Part shown: positions 49,253-58,480 of the stretch, piece after piece
How positions within the stretch are numbered: the stretch's first letter is position 1
Layout: every line of letters starts with the position of its first letter
Origin: Acidimicrobiales bacterium mtb01
GTDB taxonomy: Bacteria; Actinomycetota; Acidimicrobiia; Acidimicrobiales; Ilumatobacteraceae
Reading direction: 5' to 3'
DNA length: 64,000 nucleotides
NCBI GenBank assembly: GCA_004379135.1
Contig: NBNI01000007.1
Span: 421,501-485,500 of the forward strand
Notes under the pieces: model-generated
Seen by the model: only the letters and a program-made list of their open reading frames with translations
Databases searched by the model: none
What the model was told of the DNA's origin: nothing
Made by a program: the position numbers and the translations under genes

Positions 49253-50940
49253 GCTGCACTCCCTGCTGGATTGGCCGAGTTGGTGGCGTCGGCCGACGAG
49301 TCGATGCCCAACGCGCGCCCGCCTCCGAAACGCCGGCCCCGCGCGATCAGCAGCATGGTGGGTCGGGTGAAGAACCAGGCCACGACGATGTCGCACAGAG
49401 TGGAAAGGCCGAGGAAGAACGCGAATCCGCGGACCGACCCGACCGTGAGATACCACAGCGTGAACGCGCCGATGAGCGACACGATGTCGGCGGCGATGAT
49501 GGTCCGCCAGGCCGACTTGAAACTGCGCTCCGCCGAGTTGCGCATCGTGCGACCGGCTCTGACTTCATCCTTCAACTTCTCGAAGAACACGACGTACGAG
49601 TCGACCGTGACACCGATCGACACGATGATTCCGGCCGCACCGGAAAGGCTGAGGGCCAAACCGTTCGTCTTGGACAGGAGCGAGATGATGCTCCATTGGA
49701 TGGCACCGGAGACGAGGAGACCTCCGACGACCACCAGAGCCAGGGTGCGGTAGTAGAAGAGCATGAAGAGAAGGACGAGGGCAACGCCGATGAGTCCGGC
49801 GATGATGGCCGCCTGAAGGGAGTCATCGCCGAGCGTGGGCGACACCGTCTGCACGGCCTGGACTTCGAGGCGCACCGGAAGCGCTCCGCTCTTCAGGACT
49901 CGCGCCAGATCCTTGGCTTCGGACTCGGAGAAGCTGCCCGTGATGTCGACGCCGCCGCTGAACGAGGGCTGATTGACCGTCGGAGCCGACTGCACCACAC
50001 CGTCGAGAACGATGGCCATGCGTCGGGTCGGGCAGGTGGCTCCACCGCCGAAGCATTGCGACGCACCGATGTTCCAGAGGTCGGCGCCCGCGGCGCCCCC
50101 CTTCAAGGTGACCCTGACGCCCCAACCACCCTGGATGATGTCGGCCTGCGCGTCGCTGTTGAACACTTCGCCGCTCGCGAACGCCGGACCGAGTTGGTAG
50201 ATCTCGCTTCCGTCGGCGTTGCGCGCGATGATCGTCGCGGTCGGATCGCTCGGGTCGCCTCCGGCGAGGTTGGGATCGACCGTCGACTCGATGGGAGCCA
50301 CGGTCGTGGTGGACGCGTTGGGATCGACCGCGATGCTGGTGGAGGTGGACGTGTCGGCGGGCAGCGTGGTCGACGAGTCGGCGCTGACCGGGACGGTGGT
50401 GCTGGTGGGTGTTCCCATGGGTCGACGCGACGGTCCTGGCGAGGCGGTGGCCGGTGGCGCCGAGGTGAGCGAGATCGGCGGAGCCGACGCCGTGGTGGTG
50501 GAGGTCGCCCCGGGATCGGTGGGTGCGGTCGAGGACGAACCACTGGGTTCGCCGGACGGAACGCCCGCCGGCGGATTCTCGTTGGACGTGATGGGCGTGG
50601 CGGCGAGAACGGGGCGCAACAGCACTTCACCGGTCACTTGGACGAGGCGGATCGCTTCGTCCTGGTTCTCGACACCGGGCAGGTTGACGACGATGGCGTC
50701 GCCCTGGCGGATGATCTCTGGTTCGGCCACACCCAGCGCGTCGACGCGCTCTCGGATTCGTTCGACGGCGATGTCGAGCGACTCGGAGTTGAAGTCGCCT
50801 ACGGGTTCCTGAGTGACCGAGACGCCACCTTGGAGGTCGAGACCGAGCGACGGCTCGTTCCCGGCGGCGAAAGTCGCGCCGATCGCCAGAGCCACCACCG
50901 ACATGAAGATCGCCAACGATGTGGCGAGACGACGGCTCAC
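49249..50940 (-). CDS. secD: Protein translocase subunit SecD with Ser/Thr/Pro-rich insert
   Basis: 563 aa. N-terminal TM (LATSLAIFMSVVALAIGATF), LGLDLQGGVSVTQEP and VERIRERVDALGVAEPEI of P1, then the C-terminal five TM segments with ALVLLFMLFYYRTLALVV, AAGIIVSIGVTVDSYVVFFEKLKDE and SAWRTIIAADIVSLIGAFTLWYL. Residues about 118-226, between the two periplasmic halves, are an approximately 110-residue low-complexity insert of Ser, Thr, Pro and Ala (PSGEPSGSSST, TSTTTASAPP, STTLPADTSTSTS). GTG 50940 is preferred to an upstream GTG (50976) because it follows the yajC stop by four bases and the conserved TM follows it directly. Confidence 0.93.
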   Translation of the reverse strand: MSRRLATSLAIFMSVVALAIGATFAAGNEPSLGLDLQGGVSVTQEPVGDFNSESLDIAVERIRERVDALGVAEPEIIRQGDAIVVNLPGVENQDEAIRLVQVTGEVLLRPVLAATPITSNENPPAGVPSGEPSGSSSTAPTDPGATSTTTASAPPISLTSAPPATASPGPSRRPMGTPTSTTVPVSADSSTTLPADTSTSTSIAVDPNASTTTVAPIESTVDPNLAGGDPSDPTATIIARNADGSEIYQLGPAFASGEVFNSDAQADIIQGGWGVRVTLKGGAAGADLWNIGASQCFGGGATCPTRRMAIVLDGVVQSAPTVNQPSFSGGVDITGSFSESEAKDLARVLKSGALPVRLEVQAVQTVSPTLGDDSLQAAIIAGLIGVALVLLFMLFYYRTLALVVVGGLLVSGAIQWSIISLLSKTNGLALSLSGAAGIIVSIGVTVDSYVVFFEKLKDEVRAGRTMRNSAERSFKSAWRTIIAADIVSLIGAFTLWYLTVGSVRGFAFFLGLSTLCDIVVAWFFTRPTMLLIARGRRFGGGRALGIDSSADATNSANPAGSAA

Positions 50941-50944
50941 CGGG

Positions 50945-51298
50945 TCACTCTTCCGTGGCGGCCGACTCGGGACCACCGGCCGGCTCGGCAGCAGGATTCA
51001 CCTTGCGCGCGATCGCGGCGCGAGAGACCCGGATCTCGACGTTCTCGGCGATCTCGAGCCATACGACGTCGCCATCCATGGCGTTGACGAACCCGTACAT
51101 CCCCGAATTGGTCAGAACTTCGTCGCCGTCGCCGATCGACTTCTGCATCTCGGCGGTCTCGCGCATCCGACGACGCTGCGGCCTGATCATCAGGAAGTAC
51201 ATGGCGAAGCCGATGAGGCCCATGAAGACCAGGGTGAAGACGAAACTGCCGCCCGAGTTCTGGGTGGAGTCGTTGGAAGCGAGAAGTGCGTTGAACAT
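50945..51298 (-). CDS. yajC: Preprotein translocase accessory protein YajC
   Basis: 117 aa. One N-terminal TM (FVFTLVFMGLIGFAMYFLMIRPQRRRMRE) followed by the small YajC domain with GDEVLTNSGMYGFVNAMDGDVVWLEIAENVEIRVSRAAI; the C-terminus is Ala/Glu/Pro-rich. It accompanies SecDF. ATG 51298 is used; a -10 box TAACAT (51329-51334) gives a leader of about 24 bases. The longer open frame upstream overlaps tgt and lacks the family start. Confidence 0.93.
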   Translation of the reverse strand: MFNALLASNDSTQNSGGSFVFTLVFMGLIGFAMYFLMIRPQRRRMRETAEMQKSIGDGDEVLTNSGMYGFVNAMDGDVVWLEIAENVEIRVSRAAIARKVNPAAEPAGGPESAATEE

Positions 51299-51328
51299 GT
51301 CCGTCCGTTCGAAAGGCAACCCGTGGAA

Positions 51329-51334
51329 TGTTAG
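51329..51334 (-). promoter_or_regulatory. -10 box TAACAT of yajC-secD-secF
   Basis: 31 bases before ATG 51298, in the 71-base tgt-yajC gap; a short leader with weak ribosome binding site. Confidence 0.4.
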
Positions 51335-51369
51335 TGCCCGGGCCCCGAATCGGGCCGGATTCGTCCCGT

Positions 51370-52467
51370 TCAACCCCAGGTGGTGAGCACCGATCGTCGC
51401 AAATCCTCGAAAGTGCCGGCCTCGATGGCCGCCCTCGCGCGGTTCATCAGGTCGAAGGTCCAGGCGATGTTGTGCAGGGACACGAGTCGCGAGGCCGTGG
51501 GCTCGTTGACCTGGAACAGATGCCTCAGATAGCCGCGCGTGTGACGGGCGCAGACGTCGCACGGACACGAGTCGTCGATGGGTGCGTCATCGAGGGCGAA
51601 GCGCGCGTTCTTGACGTTGAGTCGACCGCTTCCGGTGAGAGCGGTTCCGTGACGACCGAGTCGCGTCTGCATCACGCAGTCGAATTGGTCGACCCCGAGC
51701 GCGATGGCTTCGACGAGCGACGCCGGATCGCCCACGCCCATCAAGTAGCGCGGACGATCGAATGGAATGGATTCGAGCGCGGCGGCCAGCGCCGGCACCA
51801 TTTCGTCCCGGGTCTCCCCGACCGACAGTCCCCCGATGCCGTAACCGTCGAAGTCGAGTGCGACGGTTCGCTCGACGCTTTCTCGACGCATGCTCGGGCT
51901 GATGCCGCCTTGAATGATCCCGAAGAGCGCTTGGTCGACACGCGTGTGATGGCGACGGGCGCGCTGGGCCCAGGCTGATGTCCGTTCGAGCGCGAGACGT
52001 ACCACGTCGGGTGGCGACGGCAGAGGTGGACAGACGTCGAGGACCATCTGGATGTCGGCACCCAACTTCTGTTGGACGTCGACGGCGAGTTCTGGTGTGA
52101 ACCGATGGGAGCTTCCGTCATAGGTGGAGCGGAACGTGACGCCCTCGTCGTCGACCTTGGGTTCGAGGGAGAAGATCTGGAATCCCCCGGAATCGGTGAG
52201 CGTGAGTCCGCGCCAGCCGGCGAACCGACCGAGACCGCCGAAGCGTTCGACCGTGTCGGCCCCGGGACGGAGCATCAGGTGATACGTGTTGCCGAGGACG
52301 ATCTCGGCTCCGAGGGATTCGTAATCGGCCGCACTCAAGTACTTGATCGCTCCGCGCGTGCCGACCGGCATGAAGCACGGAGTGCGATACGTGCCCCGGG
52401 CGGTCGAAGCCGTACCGGTTCGGGCGGTGCCATCGGTGGCGGTCGGAGTGAATGTCACCGGATGCAT
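51370..52467 (-). CDS. tgt: tRNA-guanine transglycosylase
   Basis: 365 aa. Replaces guanine 34 of GUN-anticodon tRNAs with preQ1 in the queuosine pathway. TPCFMPVGTRGAIKYLSAADYESLGAEIVLGNTYHLMLRPG, LTDSGGFQIFSLEPK with an active-site Asp, DVCPPLPSP, FGIIQGG and the zinc site CPCDVC plus a later His (SLHNI). ATG 52467 overlaps the queA stop by one base (TGATG), so the two pathway enzymes are made together. Confidence 0.95.
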   Translation of the reverse strand: MHPVTFTPTATDGTARTGTASTARGTYRTPCFMPVGTRGAIKYLSAADYESLGAEIVLGNTYHLMLRPGADTVERFGGLGRFAGWRGLTLTDSGGFQIFSLEPKVDDEGVTFRSTYDGSSHRFTPELAVDVQQKLGADIQMVLDVCPPLPSPPDVVRLALERTSAWAQRARRHHTRVDQALFGIIQGGISPSMRRESVERTVALDFDGYGIGGLSVGETRDEMVPALAAALESIPFDRPRYLMGVGDPASLVEAIALGVDQFDCVMQTRLGRHGTALTGSGRLNVKNARFALDDAPIDDSCPCDVCARHTRGYLRHLFQVNEPTASRLVSLHNIAWTFDLMNRARAAIEAGTFEDLRRSVLTTWG

Positions 52468-53474
52468 CAGCGGGACAACAGCATGGCATCTCCGAACGAC
52501 AAGAAGCGGTACTCGCGTTCGATCGCCTCCTGGTATAGATGTCGCCAGCGCGAACCGATGAACGCATCGATCATCAGCAGGAGGGTGGTGCGGGGCAGGT
52601 GGAAGTTGGTCATCAGACGGTCGACGACCTTCCACTCGTATCCCTGGTGGATGAAGAGGTTCGTGCGGCCTTCGAGACGTTCGGTCGTGGCCGCCGATTC
52701 GAGACTGCGCACCGAGGTGGTGCCCACCGCCAGCACTCGTGGCGCGGCCAGGCAGCGCTCGAGAACGTTGGAGGGAACCGAGTACCACTCGCTGTGCATC
52801 CGGTGCTGGACCGGAGCGTCGGTGCTGATGGGAGTGAACGTGTCGCGCCCCACGATCAATTCGACGCGCAGGATCTCCACGCCCATCGATTCGATCGCGG
52901 CGAGCAGTTCGGGTGTGAAGTGCAATCCGGCCGTCGGAGCGGCGGCGGACGCGGCACGGCGCGCGTACACGGTCTGGTAGCGGGCCGGCTCGTCGAGGCG
53001 GGCGGTGATGTATGGCGGCAGTGGGACTTCTCCGAGACGCTGGAGCAAGTCGTCGACACTTTCTCCTTCGGAGGGATGAAGTGTGATCTCGAAGGTGTCG
53101 TCGTTGCGGGATCGTCCGTCGAACACGACCGCGGAGTTGCCGTCATGATCGAGAAGTACCTCGGCCGGCTTCAAACGTCCACCCGGACGGATCATGGCTT
53201 CCCAGCGCGAACGGTCGTCGCACAGCGCCTCGAGCAGGAGCAGTTCGACGCGGCCGCCACTCGACCGCTGCACGTGCAAGCGCGCGGGCAGGACGCGCGT
53301 GTCGTTGACGACCATCACGTCGCCGGGTTCGAGGAACCGGGTCAGATCGCGAACGATGGTGTGCTCGATGCGGTCGCGGTGGTCGACGAGCAATCGGGCC
53401 GAATCGCGGGGTTCGACCGGAGTTTGTGCGATGCGCGACTCCGGGAGGAGGTAGTCGAAATCGTCGATGTGCAT
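52467..53474 (-). CDS. queA: S-adenosylmethionine:tRNA ribosyltransferase-isomerase
   Basis: 335 aa. Transfers the ribosyl part of SAM to preQ1-tRNA, making epoxyqueuosine. DDFDYLLPESRIAQTPVEPRDSARLLV, VMVVNDTRVLPARLHV, TARLDEPARYQTVYARRAASAAAPTAGLHFT and YEWKVVDRLMTNFHLPRTTLLLMIDAF are family signatures. ATG 53474 overlaps the ruvB stop by one base. Mycobacterium, as far as I recall, does not have queA at this place, so its insertion with tgt between ruvB and yajC marks this lineage. Confidence 0.95.
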   Translation of the reverse strand: MHIDDFDYLLPESRIAQTPVEPRDSARLLVDHRDRIEHTIVRDLTRFLEPGDVMVVNDTRVLPARLHVQRSSGGRVELLLLEALCDDRSRWEAMIRPGGRLKPAEVLLDHDGNSAVVFDGRSRNDDTFEITLHPSEGESVDDLLQRLGEVPLPPYITARLDEPARYQTVYARRAASAAAPTAGLHFTPELLAAIESMGVEILRVELIVGRDTFTPISTDAPVQHRMHSEWYSVPSNVLERCLAAPRVLAVGTTSVRSLESAATTERLEGRTNLFIHQGYEWKVVDRLMTNFHLPRTTLLLMIDAFIGSRWRHLYQEAIEREYRFLSFGDAMLLSR

Positions 53475-54511
53475 CAGAACGGAGCGGGCGGCCCTCCGTC
53501 GGGAAGCGGGATCCCGAGGTGATCCCATGCCGAAGCCAGGGCGACTCGGCCACGCGGAGTGCGGGCCAGGAATCCGCGTTGGATGAGGAAGGGTTCGTAG
53601 ACGTCTTCGACGGTTTCGGGCTGTTCGCCGACCGCGATCGCGAGGGTGGAAAGGCCGACGGGTCCACCCGAGAACTGCTGGCAGATCGCCGACAACAACT
53701 GACGGTCGGATTTGTCGAGGCCGGCGCCGTCGACGCCGAAGACCGCCAGACCTCGGTCGGCGGCCGGACCGTCGATGCGCGTGAGCCCACCGACTTCGGC
53801 GAAGTCGCGCACTCGCCGCAACAATCGGTTGGCGATCCGCGGCGTGCCGCGGCTGCGACGGGCGATCTCGTGGGCGCCGGTGGCGTCGATGTCGAAACCG
53901 AGAATGGACGCAGCTCGGCTCACGATGGACTCGAGTTCGTCGGTGTCGTAGTACTCGAGGCGGGCCACCAGGCCGAAGCGATCGCGTAGTGGTCCGGTGA
54001 TCATTCCGGTGCGCGTGGTGGCCCCCACCAACGTGAAGCGAGGCAACGTGAGTCGGATGCTGGAGGCGGCCGGACCCTTTCCGACGACGATGTCGATCTG
54101 GAAATCCTCCATGGCGGGATACAGGATTTCTTCGACCGTTCGACTCAGGCGGTGGATCTCGTCGATGAAGAGAACGTCACCCGGCTCGAGCTTGGTCAAG
54201 ATGGCGGCCAGATCGCCGGCGCGTTCGAGAGCCGGACCCGACGTGACGTGCAGACGAGTGCCCATCTCGGCGGCGATGATGACGGACAACGTGGTCTTGC
54301 CGAGACCGGGTGGACCGGCGAACAACAAGTGGTCGACGGCTTCGCCCCGTGCCCGCGCCGCCTGGAGAACGATCGCCAACTTCTCCTTCAATTCGCGTTG
54401 GCCGACGAAATCGTCGAGTCGGCGCGGACGCAAACCGACTTCGTCGGAGCCGTCGACTCCGTCGAGACCCGAGTCGCTGCGACTTGCCGGATCGAGGAAC
54501 TCATCCCGCAC
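53474..54511 (-). CDS. ruvB: Holliday junction branch migration helicase RuvB
   Basis: 345 aa AAA+ hexamer motor that drives branch migration with Ruv[46 protein letters not shown] (Walker A), [31 protein letters not shown] (Walker B) and [18 protein letters not shown], then the winged helix at the end ([15 protein letters not shown]). GTG 54511 fits the usual N-terminus and overlaps ruvA by 11 bases; a longer frame runs back through ruvA and is not used. Confidence 0.97.
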   Translation of the reverse strand: MRDEFLDPASRSDSGLDGVDGSDEVGLRPRRLDDFVGQRELKEKLAIVLQAARARGEAVDHLLFAGPPGLGKTTLSVIIAAEMGTRLHVTSGPALERAGDLAAILTKLEPGDVLFIDEIHRLSRTVEEILYPAMEDFQIDIVVGKGPAASSIRLTLPRFTLVGATTRTGMITGPLRDRFGLVARLEYYDTDELESIVSRAASILGFDIDATGAHEIARRSRGTPRIANRLLRRVRDFAEVGGLTRIDGPAADRGLAVFGVDGAGLDKSDRQLLSAICQQFSGGPVGLSTLAIAVGEQPETVEDVYEPFLIQRGFLARTPRGRVALASAWDHLGIPLPDGGPPAPF

Positions 54512-55097
54512 GGCGGGCTCCGAGATTGGCCAGAGCCGAGCGCAGGATGTCGGCGGCGTGGACGTGCTGCGACGTGTCGACTTCGCGAAGGGCGTCGCGA
54601 ACCTCGGAGTCGGTGTACCCGAGCCCCAGGAGAGCGGTTCGCACATCGCTGATCGACGACGATTCGCCTCCATGCGCGGGTTCGTCGAACACCGGGACGT
54701 CGAGTCGGTTCTTCAACTCGACGAGAAGACGCTCGGCGGTCTTCTTGCCCACGCCAGGTACGAGCGTGAGGGCCGAGATGTCGGATGAGGCCACGATGTC
54801 GACGAGTGCCCGTGGAGCGTGGGTTGACAGGATCGACATGGCCATGGCCGGTCCGATGCCGTGGGTCGCGATCAGGATGCCGAACGCCGCACGTTCGTCG
54901 CGTTGCAGGAACCCGTACAGGGTCTGGGCATCCTCGCGGATGTGGTGGTGCACATAGAGGAAGGCCGGAGACGTGGGTTCGAGCTCGGCCAGAGTGCGCG
55001 GCGTGACGTGCACGAGGTAGCCGACTCCCCCGACTTCGACGAGGGCGAGGCCGTCGGGCATGCGCTCGACGACGGTTCCGCGCAGGCTTCCGATCAC
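54501..55097 (-). CDS. ruvA: Holliday junction DNA helicase subunit RuvA
   Basis: 198 aa tetramer that binds four-way junctions. N-terminal OB domain ([32 protein letters not shown]), two helix-hairpin-helix motifs ([42 protein letters not shown]) and the C-terminal domain III ([22 protein letters not shown]) that activates RuvB. GTG 55097 overlaps the ruvC stop (GTGA). Longer upstream frames overlap ruvC and lack conserved sequence. Confidence 0.96.
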   Translation of the reverse strand: MIGSLRGTVVERMPDGLALVEVGGVGYLVHVTPRTLAELEPTSPAFLYVHHHIREDAQTLYGFLQRDERAAFGILIATHGIGPAMAMSILSTHAPRALVDIVASSDISALTLVPGVGKKTAERLLVELKNRLDVPVFDEPAHGGESSSISDVRTALLGLGYTDSEVRDALREVDTSQHVHAADILRSALANLGARRAG

Positions 55098-55612
55098 GAC
55101 TGCGCTCCGAGTGCAGCTTGCACGCGTTCGCGCGTGGGTGCGACGGCGAGATAGCAGAGAGCCAGGGCCGCGGCGTCGGCGGCGTCGGCCGGGCGAGGAG
55201 GCGAACTCAACCCGAGACGCTTCTGGACCATCGTCTGGACCTGCGCCTTGTCGGCCCCACCCCAACCGGCCACCGAGTCCTTCACCTGTGTCGGGGTGAA
55301 CTGGACGACGTCGCAGCCGAATCGTTGGGCCTCGGCCAGGGCCAGCCCGCTCACCTGGGCCACACCCATGGCGGTCCGGGTGTTGTTCTGGAAGAAGACC
55401 TGCTCGACCGCCACGGCATGGGGACGGAATTCGTTCAAGAGGGCCAGGAGATCGTCGTGGATGCGCCGCAGTCGAACGGGGAGGGCCTCGTGGGGCTCGG
55501 TACGCAGCACACCGAGGGAGATCGCCTGGGGCGACGGCCGGGCCTCGATGACCGCGTAGCCGCACCGCGTCAGGCCTGGATCGATGCCCAGAACTCGGCG
55601 CCCTACGAACAT
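55094..55612 (-). CDS. ruvC: Holliday junction endonuclease RuvC
   Basis: 172 aa resolvase. RVLGIDPGLTRCGYAVIE with the first catalytic Asp, VAVEQVFFQNNTRTAMGVAQVSGLAL with the Glu, PTQVKDSVAGWGGADKAQVQTMV and the final acidic pair PADAADAAALALCYL. All four acidic positions are present. ATG 55612 with TAGGAT seven bases upstream is the first promoter of the run that continues through secDF. The peroxiredoxin gene lies 78 bases further upstream on the same strand. Confidence 0.97.
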   Translation of the reverse strand: MFVGRRVLGIDPGLTRCGYAVIEARPSPQAISLGVLRTEPHEALPVRLRRIHDDLLALLNEFRPHAVAVEQVFFQNNTRTAMGVAQVSGLALAEAQRFGCDVVQFTPTQVKDSVAGWGGADKAQVQTMVQKRLGLSSPPRPADAADAAALALCYLAVAPTRERVQAALGAQS

Positions 55613-55619
55613 GCGTACG

Positions 55620-55625
55620 ATCCTA
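55620..55625 (-). promoter_or_regulatory. -10 box TAGGAT, leaderless start of ruvC
   Basis: Seven bases before ATG 55612; head of the long run. Confidence 0.55.
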
Positions 55626-55690
55626 CCCGCCCGGCCCCGGGCCCTCGGCGGATACGAATGGAGACGAGCAGAGACGGGTCCCGGTGCGGG

Positions 55691-56143
55691 TCAGCGCGCG
55701 CCGGCGAGCGCGGCGGTGAGCTCGTCCACCGACCGGAAGGTGAGGCCGGCCAGGGCTCGGTGGGCGTATCGCACGGTTCCTCCGCCATCCACCACGAACA
55801 CGCTGCGCCGCATGAAGCCGAGTGGTCCGAGAACTCCGTACGAGCCAGCGACCTTCTTGTCGACGTCGGCGAGCAGAGGAAAGCGGAACCCGTGCTTGTC
55901 GGCGAACTTCTCGTGGCTCGACACGTCCTGGGCCGAGATGGCCAGGACCACCGCATCGAGGTTCTCGAACTGGGCCAACTCGTCGTTGTACGAATTCAAC
56001 TGCTTGGTGCACACGGGTGTGTCGTCGCCTGGATAGAAGACGACGACGACCGGACGGCCGCGGAATTCGGACAGCGAATAGGAACGTCCTCCGGTTCCGG
56101 GAAGTGAGAAGTCAGGGGCTTGATCGCCGACACCGAGAGCCAT
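55691..56143 (-). CDS. Peroxiredoxin (1-Cys, AhpE/BCP-like)
   Basis: 150 aa thiol peroxidase. [47 protein letters not shown] puts the peroxidatic Cys at C45 in TPVCT. No other Cys is present, so it is a 1-Cys enzyme that needs an outside thiol, perhaps mycothiol or mycoredoxin. [16 protein letters not shown] is the last conserved strand. ATG 56143 starts at the conserved part and has AAAGG about seven bases upstream. Confidence 0.9.
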   Translation of the reverse strand: MALGVGDQAPDFSLPGTGGRSYSLSEFRGRPVVVVFYPGDDTPVCTKQLNSYNDELAQFENLDAVVLAISAQDVSSHEKFADKHGFRFPLLADVDKKVAGSYGVLGPLGFMRRSVFVVDGGGTVRYAHRALAGLTFRSVDELTAALAGAR

Positions 56144-56180
56144 GATTCGCCTTTCGTCGAGAGATGACGTTCTTGTCGTA

Positions 56181-56927
56181 TCAGCCGACGCTCTCCAGCA
56201 TGTCATCGGAGATGTCGAAATTGGAGAACACGTCCTGGACGTCGTCGTTGTCCTCGAGAGCCTCCATGATCTTGAGGATCTTGCGAGCGATCTCGGCGTC
56301 GGTGACTTCGATCTGGGTGGACGAGACCATGGTGGAGTCGGCCGACAGAACCGTGAGACCGGACGCTTCGAGTGCGGCCTTCACGTCGTAGACCAGCGAC
56401 GGTTCGGTGAGGATGCGCCACGACGATCCGTCCCGAGCGATGTCGTCGGCTCCGGCGTCCAGTGCCGCCATCATCACGTCGTCCTCGGGCGCCGCGCCGT
56501 CGAGCAGGATGACTCCCCGACGGCTGAACTGCCAGCCGACCGCTCCGGGCTCGGCCATCGATCCGCCCAACTTGGAGAAGATGTTGCGAATCTCGCCGCC
56601 GGTTCGATTGCGATTGTCGGTGAGAGTCTCGACCATCAGCGCCACACCTCCGGGTGCGTAACCCTCGTAGACGATCGACTCGTAGGTCCCTCCGTCGTCG
56701 ACGCCGGTGCCGCGCTTGATCGCACGGTCGATCGCGTCGTTCGTCATCTGGGCGGCCTTCGCCTTCTGTACGACCGAACGCAACGATGCGTTGGACGACG
56801 AGTCGCCGCCGCCTTCACGGGCGGCGACTTCGAGTTGACGGGCGATCTTGGCGAAGAGCTTTCCGCGGGCCTTGTCGGCGGCGCCCTTCTTGTGCTTGAT
56901 GGTTGCCCATTTGGAGTGTCCGGACAC
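56181..56927 (-). CDS. yebC: YebC/PmpR-family protein (transcriptional regulator or translation factor)
   Basis: 248 aa, standard length. [38 protein letters not shown] at the start, then [20 protein letters not shown] and [33 protein letters not shown]. Acidic surfaces fit DNA or RNA binding; recent work on relatives points to a role in translating proline-rich proteins, without certainty for this one. GTG 56927 has GAGG six bases upstream. It follows pdxT in the pdxS-pdxT-yebC order found in mycobacteria. Confidence 0.95.
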   Translation of the reverse strand: MSGHSKWATIKHKKGAADKARGKLFAKIARQLEVAAREGGGDSSSNASLRSVVQKAKAAQMTNDAIDRAIKRGTGVDDGGTYESIVYEGYAPGGVALMVETLTDNRNRTGGEIRNIFSKLGGSMAEPGAVGWQFSRRGVILLDGAAPEDDVMMAALDAGADDIARDGSSWRILTEPSLVYDVKAALEASGLTVLSADSTMVSSTQIEVTDAEIARKILKIMEALEDNDDVQDVFSNFDISDDMLESVG

Positions 56928-56930
56928 GGT

Positions 56931-57521
56931 TCACCTCACGGCTAGTTGGGATTCGACGAGATCGAGGAAGAGACGATGCACACGCGAGTCGGACGTCAAT
57001 TCGGGATGGAACGATGCCGCCATGACGCGAGCCGAGCGGATGAGCACCGGACGGCCGTTCCACGAAGCGAGAACCTCGACGCCGCTCCCCAGCCGTTCGA
57101 TCGCCGGAGCGCGGATGAAGATCGCATGGAATGGACCGTCGAGCGAGGCCACGTCGAGATCGCATTCGAACGAGTCGACCTGCCGTCCGTAGGCGTTCCG
57201 GCGAACGGTCGCGTCGATCGCCGCGAACGAGATCTGGTCGTCGCGACCGTCGAGGATGTGTGCCGACAGCAGAATCATCCCGGCACAGGTTCCGAACACG
57301 GCAAGACCCGAATCGATCGCCGCCCGCAACGGATGCTCGAGACCGGACGACACGAGCAGATTGCTCATGGTCGTGCTCTCACCACCGGGCAGAACCAGGC
57401 CTTCGAGCCCGATCAGATGCTCGGCCCGGCGGACTTCGACGACGTCGGCGCCGAGAGCGACGAGCTTCTCAACGTGAGCGGCGAACGCGCCCTGGAGCGC
57501 CAGGACACCGATGCGCGCCAT
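56931..57521 (-). CDS. pdxT: Pyridoxal 5'-phosphate synthase glutaminase subunit PdxT
   Basis: 196 aa class I glutaminase feeding ammonia to PdxS. IGVLALQGAFAAHVEKLVALGADVVEVR, LVLPGGESTTMSNLL, VFGTCAGMILLS with the nucleophile Cys and ASFHPELTSD with the His-x-Glu pair form the triad. ATG 57521 follows the pdxS stop by 15 bases. Together they supply the PLP used by the four PLP enzymes in this window. Confidence 0.95.
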   Translation of the reverse strand: MARIGVLALQGAFAAHVEKLVALGADVVEVRRAEHLIGLEGLVLPGGESTTMSNLLVSSGLEHPLRAAIDSGLAVFGTCAGMILLSAHILDGRDDQISFAAIDATVRRNAYGRQVDSFECDLDVASLDGPFHAIFIRAPAIERLGSGVEVLASWNGRPVLIRSARVMAASFHPELTSDSRVHRLFLDLVESQLAVR

Positions 57522-57536
57522 GGCCTGGGGGCCTCG

Positions 57537-58424
57537 TCACCAGCCGCGCTCCGCGTATCGCTGGTTGATTTCGTCCATTCCGATTCCGGTCATGGGCGCA
57601 CCCAGACCGCGACTGACCTTGGCGAGGATGTCGGGATTGTCGAAATGGGTCGTCGCTTCCACGATTGCCTTGGCGCGAAGCGCGGGCGTCTCGCTCTTGA
57701 AGATGCCCGAACCGACGAATACGGCTTCGGCTCCGAGCTGCATGGCGAGAGCGGCGTCGGCCGGCGTGGCGAGACCGCCCGCACAGAACAACGGAACCGG
57801 CAACTTGCCTGTCTGAGCGATCTCTTGCACGAGGGGCAGAGGTGCTTGCAGTTTCTTGGCCCAGTCGAACAACTCGGCCGAGTCGGCGGTGCCGATTCGA
57901 CGGATGTCGCCGAGGATCGAGCGGAGGTGACGAACGGCTTCGACGACGTTGCCAGTACCGGCCTCACCCTTCGAGCGGATCATGGCCGCGCCCTCGGCGA
58001 TGCGACGCAGGGCCTCGCCGAGATTGGTGGCGCCGCACACGAAAGGCACCGCGAACTTGTACTTGTCGATGTGGTGAGCCTCGTCGGCCGGAGTGAGCAC
58101 TTCGCTCTCGTCGACGAAGTCGACGCCGAGCGACTGGAGGATCTGGGCCTCGACGAAGTGGCCGATTCGAGCCTTGGCCATCACCGGAATGGAGACGGCC
58201 TTCTTGATGCCCTCGATCATCTCTGGATCGCTCATCCGAGCGACCCCTCCGTCCTTGCGGATGTCGGCTGGCACGCGCTCGAGCGCCATGACCGCGCAGG
58301 CTCCCGCGTCCTCGGCGATCTTGGCCTGCTCGGGAGTGACGACGTCCATGATGACGCCGCCCTTCAGCATTTCGGCGAGGCCGCGCTTGACCGGGAACGA
58401 ACCGGTGACCGGAGACGATGACAT
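57537..58424 (-). CDS. pdxS: Pyridoxal 5'-phosphate synthase lyase subunit PdxS
   Basis: 295 aa (beta/alpha)8 dodecamer; builds PLP from ribose-5-P, glyceraldehyde-3-P and ammonia. [55 protein letters not shown] and [18 protein letters not shown] with the active Lys are characteristic; [30 protein letters not shown] follows. ATG 58424 has TAGCCT six bases upstream, so pdxS-pdxT-yebC is one unit with a leaderless start. Confidence 0.97.
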   Translation of the reverse strand: MSSSPVTGSFPVKRGLAEMLKGGVIMDVVTPEQAKIAEDAGACAVMALERVPADIRKDGGVARMSDPEMIEGIKKAVSIPVMAKARIGHFVEAQILQSLGVDFVDESEVLTPADEAHHIDKYKFAVPFVCGATNLGEALRRIAEGAAMIRSKGEAGTGNVVEAVRHLRSILGDIRRIGTADSAELFDWAKKLQAPLPLVQEIAQTGKLPVPLFCAGGLATPADAALAMQLGAEAVFVGSGIFKSETPALRAKAIVEATTHFDNPDILAKVSRGLGAPMTGIGMDEINQRYAERGW

Positions 58425-58430
58425 GCGGTC

Positions 58431-58436
58431 AGGCTA
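58431..58436 (-). promoter_or_regulatory. -10 box TAGCCT, leaderless start of pdxS
   Basis: Six bases before the ATG ending at 58424. Confidence 0.6.
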
Positions 58437-58480
58437 ACGGCGGGTCGAACGAGCCGAGCGATCGATTGACGGGCCGGTCG

